A DNA stretch of 64,000 nt from CAVIQK01 sp964613035 (GTDB lineage Bacteria; Bacillota; Clostridia; Christensenellales; DTU072). This document shows, piece by piece, positions 7,462 to 15,399 of the stretch. Made by a program: the position numbers and the translations under genes. Location of the stretch: the NCBI GenBank assembly GCA_964613035.1, contig CAZTFQ010000005.1, forward strand, positions 1 through 64,000. The letters run 5' to 3'. Below the pieces are notes generated by a model. That model ran no database searches, was not told the DNA's origin, and saw nothing but the letters and a program-made list of their open reading frames with translations. The number at the start of each line of letters is the position of its first letter. The first letter of the stretch is position 1.

Positions 7462-9258
7462 ATGAAATACCAGAATTCCATTATAGACAACATAAGGAAC
7501 GAGTATATTGACGAGTATCTGGAGTGCTCGAAAAAAATCAATTATACAGATCTTACGGAGTCGGACGGACTGAAGAAAGTCCTATATAAGGACTTACCTT
7601 ACACAGATATCAAGGGATATCCGTGCGCGAGCGATTACGTGGCGCCAGACGGCGAAGCGTATTCCGTGGAAGAGTTTTGTGCACTTCCCAAAGAACTTCA
7701 AAAGCAATGCGAATTGAGATTCTACTATCTCCCCTACTCTCACGAATTATACGTCGGCACGACCGGTAGCGGAAAAACCACCGGTTGCGTAGAGCCGCAG
7801 TTGAGGGCGATATCTTCTCAAAAGAACAAGCCTAACATCTTTTTAACCGACCCTAAGGGGGAACTGTTCGAAAGAAACGCCAAGCATCTCAAGGAACAAG
7901 GATACAAGCTCTTTTTACTCAACTTCAAGGACTTGATACATTCCGACAGCTGGAATCCTCTTCTGGAGATATACGACACGGAGCAGGAGATAAAGAAAAT
8001 CGGGAGAGAGCTCAAGATGAAGACGGGTACGGTGCCCTCTCGTCTTACGAAAATCGATCCTCCGAAAAGTTACTCTAAAGACGGATATCTCGAATACAAG
8101 GGATACGCATTCTCCGATACGGAATCTTACGAGAATTACACGAAGTTTGAAAAAGACTTCCTCGAAGCCAAGGCGGACAGTCTAATCAATCAGCTGGTCA
8201 ACATGATGATAGTTCCGCAGAGCAACACGGACAGGTCGTGGGAATACGGAGCGCAGGATCTGTTGAAAGGATTGATCAATTGTCTGCTGGAAGAGTCGCT
8301 CGACTCTAAGAACGGTTTCACCGGGGAGATGATGAACTTCCGCAATATACAGAGATATTATCAGGCATTGAAAGGACCTATTCTGTCCAACGAATCGGAT
8401 ATAACCTTCTACTCTCATCCGATGATTAAGGACAAGTCTTTCAAGACCAAGGCTCAGCTGTCGTGCGCGCTCAACAACGCGCCCAACACCATGCGCAGCT
8501 ACTGCGGCGTATTCGACAATGCGACCAAGGACTGGTTTCAAGGTCACATCTACGCACTCACGTCCGGCAACACGATCAATCTAGACGAAACGTGCGAGGA
8601 GCCTTTTGCCATATTCCTGATTACACGCGACTACGAAAAGAGCGACTTCCTCATAGCGGGTCTCTTCATCGACTGGGTATACAAAGTGATGCTGGAACGT
8701 GCCGAAAATCATAAATCGAACAGAGCGATGCACTTCCTGCTGGACGAATTCGGCAATATTCCCAAGATCAAAGATTTCGAAAACAAAATAGCGACGTCGA
8801 GATCGAGGAACATTTGGTTCCATCTGATAGTTCAGTCGTATCAGCAACTGGATCACATATACGGTTCGGATTGTTCGACGATAATACGAGACAACTGTAA
8901 CGCGCAGATTTTCCTCGGGTCGCAAAACCGCGAAACTAAGACTATCTTTTCCAACGAGTGCGGCAAGCATTCCATACCGACACTGGGGTCCAAGCTAAAT
9001 CTGGACGACAACTCCATAACGGAGGTTCCGTTGATACCGGTGAGCGATCTGGAGCTGATGACGCCCGGGCAGATGTATATCAAGAGGCTGTATATGCCGG
9101 TGATAACCTCTCAATTCATCAGAAGTTACACGTGCGCGGAACAAGGGGCATTCAAGGACTTCTTAGACGGAAAGGGCTTAAGCACCTGCACGCCTACGCG
9201 CGTGGAGTCGTACACGTCGGACAAATACAATTATCAAAACATCAAAGAATATCGTTAA
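7462..9258 (+). CDS. Orphan soluble VirD4/TraG-family ATPase
   Basis: This 598-residue ATPase belongs to the type IV coupling-protein family that pumps DNA or protein substrates into secretion channels. Walker A GTTGSGKTTG lies at residues 99-108, the following PNIFLTDPKGELFE is typical of TraG/VirD4, and the Walker B-like FLLDEFGNIPKI is followed by TSRSRNIWFHLIVQSYQQL, a diagnostic block. Family members normally have N-terminal membrane helices; here the 98 residues before Walker A are hydrophilic, so the protein appears cytoplasmic. The start at 7462 has AGAGGTG 8 nt upstream. No relaxase, VirB4, pilin or integrase gene lies in the window, so conjugation is not supported locally. It forms an operon with the Sel1-like gene and ends in a bidirectional terminator. 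Confidence 0.85.
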   Translation: MKYQNSIIDNIRNEYIDEYLECSKKINYTDLTESDGLKKVLYKDLPYTDIKGYPCASDYVAPDGEAYSVEEFCALPKELQKQCELRFYYLPYSHELYVGTTGSGKTTGCVEPQLRAISSQKNKPNIFLTDPKGELFERNAKHLKEQGYKLFLLNFKDLIHSDSWNPLLEIYDTEQEIKKIGRELKMKTGTVPSRLTKIDPPKSYSKDGYLEYKGYAFSDTESYENYTKFEKDFLEAKADSLINQLVNMMIVPQSNTDRSWEYGAQDLLKGLINCLLEESLDSKNGFTGEMMNFRNIQRYYQALKGPILSNESDITFYSHPMIKDKSFKTKAQLSCALNNAPNTMRSYCGVFDNATKDWFQGHIYALTSGNTINLDETCEEPFAIFLITRDYEKSDFLIAGLFIDWVYKVMLERAENHKSNRAMHFLLDEFGNIPKIKDFENKIATSRSRNIWFHLIVQSYQQLDHIYGSDCSTIIRDNCNAQIFLGSQNRETKTIFSNECGKHSIPTLGSKLNLDDNSITEVPLIPVSDLELMTPGQMYIKRLYMPVITSQFIRSYTCAEQGAFKDFLDGKGLSTCTPTRVESYTSDKYNYQNIKEYR

Positions 9259-9285
9259 TAATTTTATAAAATATTCCCTCAAAAT

Positions 9286-9322
9286 AAAACGAAAAGGCGA
9301 CGCATAGACGTCGCCTTATTTT
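9286..9322. terminator. Bidirectional terminator between the VirD4-like gene and metQ
   Basis: AAGGCGACG (9294-9302) and CGTCGCCTT (9309-9317) form a 9-bp stem with a 6-nt loop, with A-rich and T-rich flanks. It separates two convergent transcripts. Confidence 0.85.
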
Positions 9323-9345
9323 CGTAAAGAATATCGTGATTCCGA

Positions 9346-10230
9346 TTACGCGATTTCGCCTCTAAGGTCGATCTGGGTAGAGGAATCGCAGATTATGACT
9401 CCGTTATATTTGGTTGCGATGTATTCTGAGACCGCTTCGCTGAGCATAACCTCGGTAAGAGCGTCGATCTTGGCTTTATAAGTCTTGTTGTTCTTATAAT
9501 CGTCGAGACGAGCGGCGATGACGTTGGCTTTTCCTACGACTTGAGCGGGATCGCTTTCAACTGCTACTCTTTCCGCGACGGTCACGTTGCCGGTAAGGGC
9601 GGTGTTGCAAGGAAGAAGGACGAAATCGTAATCTTTTCTGGAAGAGACGAGGAGATTCTCGGCGATTAGCTTGACGGAAATATTGCCGTCGGCACTGGTC
9701 CAATCGGATGCTACTGCACCGAGATTGAGTCCGTCGCCTTTCTCGTTGACGGGGTAATTGGCTCCTTCAGCGGTTTTTGAAATGATTCCGTTGGCTTCAA
9801 GCAACTGGAACGCTCTGGCGGCGTTGGAAGGGTCGTTGCATATAGCGAAGGTCTTGCCGTTGTTAAGAGATACGTCTTGAGATTTTCCGTAATATATTCC
9901 GAGAGGCTCGTAGTGAACTTTACAAGTAGCGAACAGCTCTCTGCTTAAATTATCCATCGCTTCCTCAAGATAAGGAAGATGTTGAAAATAATTGGCGTCG
10001 TAATCTCTGCCTGCTACGGACGCATTCTGAACAGTCCAACTCATAACCTTAACATTAAGGTGATAGCCCTTTTTCTCGAGCTCGGCGCTGACGACGTCGT
10101 TGAGAATTTCCGCATGGGGAACGTCCGACGCACAGACTCTGATGATTTTGCTCTCTTCGCATCCTGTGAATGCGAATGCCGCGGAACATACGACTGCGAC
10201 TAGCAGTACTGCGATGATGACCTTTTTCAT
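9346..10230 (-). CDS. metQ: Methionine ABC transporter substrate-binding lipoprotein MetQ
   Basis: The 294-residue protein is the binding lipoprotein of the methionine importer. A signal peptide ends in the lipobox F-T-G-C (Cys 24), which anchors it outside the membrane. The NLPA/MetQ signatures ASDVPHAEIL, DANYFQHLPYL, KTFAICNDPSNAARAFQLL and the C-terminal KTYKAKIDALTEVM region are all present. The start has GGAG 9 nt upstream. It is the last gene of metNIQ, 68 bp after metI, and the transcript ends at the 9294-9317 terminator. D- or L-methionine is the likely ligand by family; the Met-rich leader peptide upstream of metN independently supports methionine. Confidence 0.95.
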   Translation of the reverse strand: MKKVIIAVLLVAVVCSAAFAFTGCEESKIIRVCASDVPHAEILNDVVSAELEKKGYHLNVKVMSWTVQNASVAGRDYDANYFQHLPYLEEAMDNLSRELFATCKVHYEPLGIYYGKSQDVSLNNGKTFAICNDPSNAARAFQLLEANGIISKTAEGANYPVNEKGDGLNLGAVASDWTSADGNISVKLIAENLLVSSRKDYDFVLLPCNTALTGNVTVAERVAVESDPAQVVGKANVIAARLDDYKNNKTYKAKIDALTEVMLSEAVSEYIATKYNGVIICDSSTQIDLRGEIA

Positions 10231-10298
10231 TACTTGTTTTCTCCTTTTTTTAGTTAATTTTTTAATATGTTTTTACCGTATCGTTACGGCGGTTACCT

Positions 10299-10973
10299 TT
10301 ATTTATTAAGGATTTTTCTTTTATCCAGCTTTTTCGCAATGAAGAGTCCGAGCTCTTGCATTATCTGGACGATTATTATCACGAGTATTGTCAACACCCA
10401 GAATATCCATTCTCCGAGATAATTGCCTGTATTGTTGCTGTAGAAAGTATATATGCCCGCTATAAGTCCGCCTGCGGAGATGTCGTAAGCGAAGGACGTA
10501 TATCCCAAAATATTGACGGCGACGACCGCCGCTCCCGTTATCAGGGAGACCTTAGACTCGGGAAGAAGAACCTTGATTATTAACTGGAAGTCGGTTGCTC
10601 CCAGAGACTTGACGGCTTCTATTTCTCCTGCGGGCACTTCCGCGAGGGATTGTTCTACCATTCTCGATACGAGACCGAAGGCGCACACCGTCAACGGAAT
10701 AAGCATCGTATACCATTCTCCGGTGCCACGTCCGAACCAGGCTCTCGTCCAAGGAATGCAGATGACTATGACGATAAGGCAAGGTATAGATCTCAAAACG
10801 TTGACTATGAAGCCTAAGACGAAATTGAGGGGAGCGCAGGGGCGGAGACCGTTTTTGGAAGTGACGTTCAGCAGAATTCCGCACGGAAGACCTAAGAGGT
10901 AAGCGAACAACGTCGCCAATAAGGTAATAAGGAGGGTTTCTCCGGTCATAAGAGCCGCTTCAGCAAAAGTCAT
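10299..10973 (-). CDS. metI: Methionine ABC transporter permease MetI
   Basis: The 224-residue membrane protein has five to six hydrophobic segments and the EAA-type cytoplasmic loop EIEAVKSLGATDFQLIIKVLLPE that contacts the ATPase MetN. FVVNVLRSIP-like and VNILGYTSFAYDISAGGL segments match MetI. Its start at 10973 overlaps the end of metN by 14 bp and has GGAGG 9 nt upstream. It forms the methionine channel with MetN, and receives the ligand from MetQ. Confidence 0.95.
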   Translation of the reverse strand: MTFAEAALMTGETLLITLLATLFAYLLGLPCGILLNVTSKNGLRPCAPLNFVLGFIVNVLRSIPCLIVIVICIPWTRAWFGRGTGEWYTMLIPLTVCAFGLVSRMVEQSLAEVPAGEIEAVKSLGATDFQLIIKVLLPESKVSLITGAAVVAVNILGYTSFAYDISAGGLIAGIYTFYSNNTGNYLGEWIFWVLTILVIIIVQIMQELGLFIAKKLDKRKILNK

Positions 10974-11952
10974 CGGTATTAACCTCCTCGTAGGATACGC
11001 CTTTTCCGTCGAGATAGGCGCAGAGTTTTTCTATATCTTCTTCGTAATAAGGTAGACGGAACATAATCTGACCGTAAGTTTTGCCGCCGATTATCTTGGT
11101 CTCGGCGTAATAAATCGAGACGAGGATGTTACATTCCTGAATGATATTGGTGATAATAGGCTCCTCTATGGTCTCGTCGAACATAAGCTTGATGAGCTTT
11201 TCGCCTTTGATACCCGTATTGATACGCCCGGAGTAAATGAGCTTTTTCGCGACGGGATCCTTAGGGGAGAGGAAGACTTCCTGAAGAGTACCGACGGTGG
11301 ATATTCTGGACTTGTCTATAATGGCGACCTTATTACATATCGCCTCTATAACGGACATCTGGTGGGATATGATGACGACGGTAAGCCCTAAGGTCTTATT
11401 AAGCTCTCTGAGCAGCTCCAGAATGGAAGCGGTGGTCTCGGGGTCGAGAGCGGAGGTTGCCTCGTCGCAGAGGAGAATTTTCGGATCCGTCATAAGGGCT
11501 CTCGCTATAGCCACTCTCTGTTGTTGACCGCCCGAGAGCTGGGAGGGGTAAGAGTCCAGTTTATCACCCAGACCTACTATCTCCAAGAGCTTGGTTGCCT
11601 TTTCTTTACGTTCTTTATCGTTATAGAGCTCTCCTGCCAGCTCGACGTTTTTTAAGACGCTCCTCTGTTGAAGGAGATTGAACTGTTGAAAAATCATAGA
11701 GACCTTACGTCTGATTTCTCTGAGTCTCTTGGGGGTGGCTTCTGTCAAATCCTCGTCGTCGATATAGATATGACCCGAGGTGGGGCGCTCTAGGAGATTG
11801 ATACATCTCACGAGTGTACTTTTACCTGCGCCGGACAGACCGATGATGCCGTAAATGTCGCCGTCTTCTATCTCGAGATCGATATCTCTCAGCGCTACGA
11901 CTTCTCCTGCTCCGGAGCCGTAAATCTTGGTTAAATTCTCAATTCTGATCAT
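10960..11952 (-). CDS. metN: Methionine ABC transporter ATP-binding protein MetN
   Basis: The 330-residue ATPase powers methionine import. Walker A GLSGAGKST is at residues 38-46, followed by signature LSGGQQQR, Walker B KILLCDEATSALDPETT and H-loop VVIISHQM. Residues about 250-330 form the NIL domain, the C-terminal ligand-sensing domain that lets intracellular methionine trans-inhibit transport. The start at 11952 (MIRIENLTKIYG) matches the family. The only purine-rich site is GAGGA about 15 nt upstream, which is distant. It is the first structural gene of the operon and follows a leader with a Met-rich peptide and a terminator, so expression is probably controlled by attenuation as well as by the NIL domain. 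Confidence 0.95.
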   Translation of the reverse strand: MIRIENLTKIYGSGAGEVVALRDIDLEIEDGDIYGIIGLSGAGKSTLVRCINLLERPTSGHIYIDDEDLTEATPKRLREIRRKVSMIFQQFNLLQQRSVLKNVELAGELYNDKERKEKATKLLEIVGLGDKLDSYPSQLSGGQQQRVAIARALMTDPKILLCDEATSALDPETTASILELLRELNKTLGLTVVIISHQMSVIEAICNKVAIIDKSRISTVGTLQEVFLSPKDPVAKKLIYSGRINTGIKGEKLIKLMFDETIEEPIITNIIQECNILVSIYYAETKIIGGKTYGQIMFRLPYYEEDIEKLCAYLDGKGVSYEEVNTDDFC

Positions 11953-11989
11953 ATAATATTCTTAATTCCTCTACCGAATATTGTCTTCA

Positions 11990-12029
11990 TAAAAAAAGCT
12001 CGACAAGACCTAAGTGGACTTCCGAGCTT
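11990..12029 (-). terminator. Attenuator terminator of the metNIQ leader
   Basis: On the minus strand AAGCTCG (12029-12023) pairs with CGAGCTT (12002-11996); inside, AAGTCC faces GGTCTT with one mismatch, giving a stem of about 14 pairs. A run of seven T follows (11997-11991). It lies between the leader peptide stop and metN, so readthrough is needed for expression. Possible competing pairs are CCGGGC or GTGGGT inside the leader peptide codons with GCTCGG or GTCCAC of the terminator 5' arm. Confidence 0.85.
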
Positions 12030-12052
12030 CAAAACGTGTCTTACCGATTCTA

Positions 12053-12133
12053 TCAGGCAACGGCAAAGCACCCACGCATATCCGCCCGGGAGATTAACAT
12101 TCGCATCATCATCATTTCGCGATTAGTAATCAT
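12053..12133 (-). CDS. Methionine-rich leader peptide of metNIQ
   Basis: A 26-codon frame begins at the ATG at 12133, with a purine-rich GAGGCAGGT 4-12 nt upstream, and ends in TGA at 12053-12055. It reads MITNRE, then MMMMRM, then LISRADMRGCFAVA: seven methionines of 26, four consecutive. It lies about 25 nt after the predicted transcription start and 24 nt before the attenuator hairpin. This is the classical layout of a ribosome-sensing attenuation peptide: scarcity of charged tRNA-Met would stall the ribosome on the AUG run and favour an antiterminator. Regulation by this peptide is inferred, but gene order, composition and terminator are all visible. A shorter start at 12115 would give 20 residues, still in frame. 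Confidence 0.82.
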   Translation of the reverse strand: MITNREMMMMRMLISRADMRGCFAVA

Positions 12134-12165
12134 TGCTACCTGCCTCGTTGAGTTTTATACTGTAT

Positions 12166-12193
12166 ATTGTACTTGCTTTTATTCTTTTGTCAA
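12166..12193 (-). promoter_or_regulatory. Promoter of the metNIQ leader
   Basis: TTGACA (12188-12193) and TACAAT (12166-12171) are 16 bp apart on the minus strand. The start point falls at about 12159, giving a leader of about 200 nt before metN. Confidence 0.75.
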
Positions 12194-12227
12194 ACGATTT
12201 TTCACTATTTTGAAAATCCTGTCGAAT

Positions 12228-12256
12228 AAAACAATAAAAACGTCCTTACGGAGGAC
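12228..12256 (-). terminator. Intrinsic terminator of malQ
   Basis: On the minus strand GTCCT (12256-12252) and AGGAC (12246-12242) enclose CCGTA, followed by a T-rich run down to about 12228. It separates malQ from the metNIQ promoter. The rest of the stretch 12257-12290 holds nothing recognisable. Confidence 0.7.
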
Positions 12257-12290
12257 TCTTAAGAGTAATCGCTCCGAAAAACTCTCTTTT

Positions 12291-13784
12291 TTATTTTTTA
12301 CGCCCTGTAGCTCGCGTAATATCGGATATCTTATTGATAAGAGCGCGCGAGGCATATCTCGGCGATGCGCGCCAGCTCCAGTTGCCCTCGGCAACGGACG
12401 GGGTGTTCATTCTGCCGACCGCGTTGGGGAGGAGCATCCAGTCCTGAAGTGGGACGACCGCGAGATTGGCGACGGACTCCAAAGCCATACGTATCACGGA
12501 ATAAGTGCGCGGGACGCCCTTAACGGCGGGGCATTCTTTATTAAATCGATCCAAGACGTCGCCCGAAAGCTCCTTGCACCAGCTATACGTGCAATCCGAA
12601 TCGTGGGTCGCGGTATAGACGACGCAATTGGGGGTAGTGTAAGTGCGCGGGAGATACTCGCTGTCGTCGTCGAAAAAGGCGAACTGGAGATTTTTCATCC
12701 CGGGGAAGCCGCAATACTCGAGGAGACTTCTCACGTCGTCCGTTATGAAGCCCAAATCTTCAGCGATGATTTTTGCGTCGGGAAGAGCTTGTCGCACCGC
12801 GTCGAAGAGTTCTTCTCCGGGTCCCTTTTGCCAGGAACCGTTCTTTGCGGTAGCGTCGCCGAACGGGACGGAATAGTATCCTGCGAAACCTCTGAAGTGG
12901 TCTATTCTGACTATATCGTAGAGTCGGAAGCTGCGGCGAGCTCTTTTTATCCACCACTTATAGCCGTCAATATGCATCCTGTCGTAATTGTATATGGGAT
13001 TACCCCATAATTGACCGTCGGGGGCGAAACCGTCGGGCGGGCAGCCTGCCACTCTCGTCGGATCGAGATTGTCGTCCAGAAGAAATTGTTCGGTATCCGA
13101 CCAAACGTCGACGGAGTCGTAAGCGACGTAGATGGGCATATCGCCGATGATTTTAATGCCGTTTTTACGTGCGTATGCGCGCACTGCCGCCCATTGAGAT
13201 TCCGCCTGGTACTGTAAGAAACGCCAGAAGTCTATTTCTTCTCTATACTCGTCGATATGACGTACGGCGCGGGAATAATACTTATATTCGTCGTCCCATT
13301 CTATCCAGGATCGGTAGCCGTTAGAAATTTTAAGCGCCATAAAGAAAGCGTAATCGTCCAGCCAATCGGAGTTACGTTTACAAAAAGCTCTATAAGAAGC
13401 GTCGGGCTCGAAGCGCGAGAAAGCCTTCCTCAAAAGGGGGTAGCGCTCGAAGAACAATCTGCCGTAATCCACGCGCTCCGAGCGATACTTGGCGGAAGTC
13501 AGTTCTTCCTTATATAATAGTCCGCTCTTCCCTAATAGATCCAAATCGATGAAGTACGGATTGAGGGCGAACGCCGCGGGTGATTGATAAGGACTGTCGC
13601 CGTATGCGGTCGGATTGAGAGGTAAAATTTGCCAGCACTTGGTCCCTGTCTTGACCAAAAAGTCTATGAACGCGTAGGACGGACGTCCGAACGATCCTAT
13701 GCCGTACGGGGACGGGAGAGCGCTTACGGGCATTAAAATGCCGCTCTTATGCTTAAAACCGAAGTTTTTTCGATAATCAGTCAT
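12291..13784 (-). CDS. malQ: 4-alpha-glucanotransferase MalQ
   Basis: The 497-residue GH77 amylomaltase transfers alpha-1,4-glucan segments between maltodextrins and releases glucose, in cytoplasmic glycogen or maltodextrin metabolism. The N-terminal GILMPVSALPSPYGIGSFG and the PYQSPAAFALNPYFIDLD block are family hallmarks. Catalytic residues are visible: nucleophile D295 in VRIDHFRGF, acid/base E342 in IIAEDLGF, and the third Asp in THDSD (residues 393-397). Length is normal for bacterial MalQ. The start at 13784 has AAGGA 6 nt upstream, and a consensus promoter precedes it. It is a single-gene unit with its own terminator; a 7-bp dyad in its leader may be the site of sugar control. Confidence 0.95.
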   Translation of the reverse strand: MTDYRKNFGFKHKSGILMPVSALPSPYGIGSFGRPSYAFIDFLVKTGTKCWQILPLNPTAYGDSPYQSPAAFALNPYFIDLDLLGKSGLLYKEELTSAKYRSERVDYGRLFFERYPLLRKAFSRFEPDASYRAFCKRNSDWLDDYAFFMALKISNGYRSWIEWDDEYKYYSRAVRHIDEYREEIDFWRFLQYQAESQWAAVRAYARKNGIKIIGDMPIYVAYDSVDVWSDTEQFLLDDNLDPTRVAGCPPDGFAPDGQLWGNPIYNYDRMHIDGYKWWIKRARRSFRLYDIVRIDHFRGFAGYYSVPFGDATAKNGSWQKGPGEELFDAVRQALPDAKIIAEDLGFITDDVRSLLEYCGFPGMKNLQFAFFDDDSEYLPRTYTTPNCVVYTATHDSDCTYSWCKELSGDVLDRFNKECPAVKGVPRTYSVIRMALESVANLAVVPLQDWMLLPNAVGRMNTPSVAEGNWSWRASPRYASRALINKISDITRATGRKK

Positions 13785-13798
13785 TAGAAGTCCTTTTT

Positions 13799-13815
13799 CA
13801 CCGATAAAATCGGTG
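13799..13815. promoter_or_regulatory. Dyad or hairpin in the malQ leader
   Basis: CACCGAT (13799-13805) and ATCGGTG (13809-13815) are perfect inverted repeats around AAA. The element lies directly upstream of the malQ ribosome binding site, downstream of the promoter. It may be a repressor operator or an RNA hairpin near the ribosome binding site. Confidence 0.6.
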
Positions 13816-13834
13816 ATAATTAATTTACAACATA

Positions 13835-13863
13835 ATTTTAATCCCTAGGAAAAGCCTTGTCAA
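13835..13863 (-). promoter_or_regulatory. Promoter of malQ
   Basis: TTGACA (13858-13863) and TAAAAT (13835-13840) are 17 bp apart on the minus strand. Confidence 0.85.
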
Positions 13864-13937
13864 TACGGTTTTTTCATAAAATTATCGCTAAAAGCACAAC
13901 AAAAATTAAAATTACGTGGAAAAACCGCTTAATTTAA

Positions 13938-13953
13938 GGGGCGGGTGGGCGGG
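13938..13953 (+). other. G-quadruplex motif between malQ and trkA
   Basis: The plus strand reads GGGG-C-GGG-T-GGG-C-GGG, four G-tracts with single-base loops, the most stable class of G-quadruplex motif. The flanks are AT-rich. It lies about 75 bp upstream of the malQ -35 box and about 110 bp before trkA. Its role is unknown. Confidence 0.85.
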
Positions 13954-13977
13954 CGCCTATCAAAAAGCTAAAAATCG

Positions 13978-14007
13978 TTGTATCGAAGACTTCAAATATG
14001 ATATCAT
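13978..14007 (+). promoter_or_regulatory. Candidate promoter of the trkA operon
   Basis: TTGTAT (13978-13983) and TATCAT (14002-14007) are 18 bp apart; other AT-rich hexamers nearby could serve. A hairpin AATGCG/CGCATT (14021-14036) lies just before the trkA ribosome binding site. Confidence 0.4.
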
Positions 14008-14049
14008 TTTATATTATATAAATGCGTAAGCGCATTGTTCGGAGAAAAA

Positions 14050-15399
14050 ATGAAAATAATCATCGTGGGACTAGGGAACGTCGGTCGCGAACTGGTCTCG
14101 GAACTCGCCAAAGAAAATCACGATATAGTAGTCATCGACAAAAAAGACAATCCCGTCGAAAACATCGTCAATACACTGGACGTCAACGGCGTAGTCGGCA
14201 ACGGAGCGAGCGTGGACGTGCTAAGAGAAGCGGGCGTACAATCCGCCGACTTGTTCATATCCTGCACGTCGTCGGACGAAACCAACATTCTCTGTGCGCT
14301 GGTCGCGAAAAAGCTCGGTGCTAAAGACACTATCGCCAGAGTACGTACGCCTGAATACTTCAAAGCTTTTAAGGGGCAAGACCTATCGCTGTCGATGATG
14401 ATCAATCCGGAATACGAGACGGCGTTGTCGATCGCTAGGATACTAAGATTTAATTCCGCAATGAGGCTGGAGCCTTTTGCCGACAACAAAGTGGACGTCA
14501 TCGGAATCAAAGTCACTAAAGAAACGGGACTGATCAATCTCGAGCTGAAAAACTTGGGGAGCAAATTCGTAAAAAAAGTTTTGGTATGCGCGGTGGAGCG
14601 TAGCGGTCGGGTTTATATTCCCGACGGGAATTTCGTCTTAAAAGAAAACGACGAAATTTACGCTACCGCTTCTACCAAAAATCTGGTTTCGTTTTTCAAA
14701 ACGGTATCCGGAGAAAAGCGTTCTAAGTCGGTAATGATAATCGGCGGCAATCAGATTGCCTTTTATCTCGCCAAGGAACTGGAGAAGCGCAACATCGAAG
14801 TCAAGATAATCGAGTCCGACAAAAAGAGGTGTCAGGAGCTGTCCGAGACTCTGGAAAAAGCCGTAATCATTCACGGCGAGGGCACGGATCAGGAGCTGTT
14901 GGAATCGGAAGGACTCATTCACACGGACGCGGTGGTGACTCTTCTCAATCTGGACGAGCAAAACATAATCGTATCGTTGTTCGCCAAGTCTCTCGGAGTC
15001 AAAAAAGTCGTGACGAGAGTGGACAAGGACGCCTATTACGGAATAATCAAGGACTCCGGGATAGACTCTTTCGTCTCTGCGAAAACCGTCACCGCCGACG
15101 AGATACTCAGATACACGAGGGCAAAAAACGCTTCCAAAAAGGAAAGCGAAATCAACAAGCTCTATCATATAATCAACGACACTACCGAGGTCATCGAGTT
15201 TACCGTAGCGGAGAGCTTTAAGGGGCTTGGGGTGCCTCTCAAAGATCTTAAACTGGAGAAAAACGTCCTCGTAGCCACGATAGTGCGTAACGACGAAGTT
15301 ATCATTCCCTCCGGCGGAGATCACATAGAAAAGGACGACATCGTACTGGTCGTAACGACCGACGAGAGCGTAGAAAATCTCAACGACATACTGGTATAA
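14050..15399 (+). CDS. trkA: Trk potassium uptake regulator TrkA
   Basis: The 449-residue cytoplasmic protein gates the TrkH potassium channel in response to nucleotides. It has two tandem RCK modules: an N-terminal Rossmann domain starting IIIVGLGNVGREL and a second starting VMIIGGNQIAFYLAKEL near residue 226, each followed by a TrkA-C domain. The start at 14050 (MKIIIVG) has GGAG 5 nt upstream; an open extension to 14035 lacks a site. Length is as in full TrkA proteins. The stop overlaps the trkH start in a TAATG junction, so the two are coupled. Confidence 0.94.
   Translation: MKIIIVGLGNVGRELVSELAKENHDIVVIDKKDNPVENIVNTLDVNGVVGNGASVDVLREAGVQSADLFISCTSSDETNILCALVAKKLGAKDTIARVRTPEYFKAFKGQDLSLSMMINPEYETALSIARILRFNSAMRLEPFADNKVDVIGIKVTKETGLINLELKNLGSKFVKKVLVCAVERSGRVYIPDGNFVLKENDEIYATASTKNLVSFFKTVSGEKRSKSVMIIGGNQIAFYLAKELEKRNIEVKIIESDKKRCQELSETLEKAVIIHGEGTDQELLESEGLIHTDAVVTLLNLDEQNIIVSLFAKSLGVKKVVTRVDKDAYYGIIKDSGIDSFVSAKTVTADEILRYTRAKNASKKESEINKLYHIINDTTEVIEFTVAESFKGLGVPLKDLKLEKNVLVATIVRNDEVIIPSGGDHIEKDDIVLVVTTDESVENLNDILV

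Noticed and set aside
7462..9258. Integrative conjugative element or plasmid transfer region
   Set aside because: Only the VirD4-like ATPase is present; there is no relaxase, VirB4/VirB6, pilin, integrase, origin of transfer or attachment repeat nearby.
11953..12160. SAM riboswitch or T-box in front of metNIQ
   Set aside because: Neither the S-box core nor the T-box sequence GGGTGGNACCGCG is present; the leader is explained by the Met-rich reading frame and terminator.
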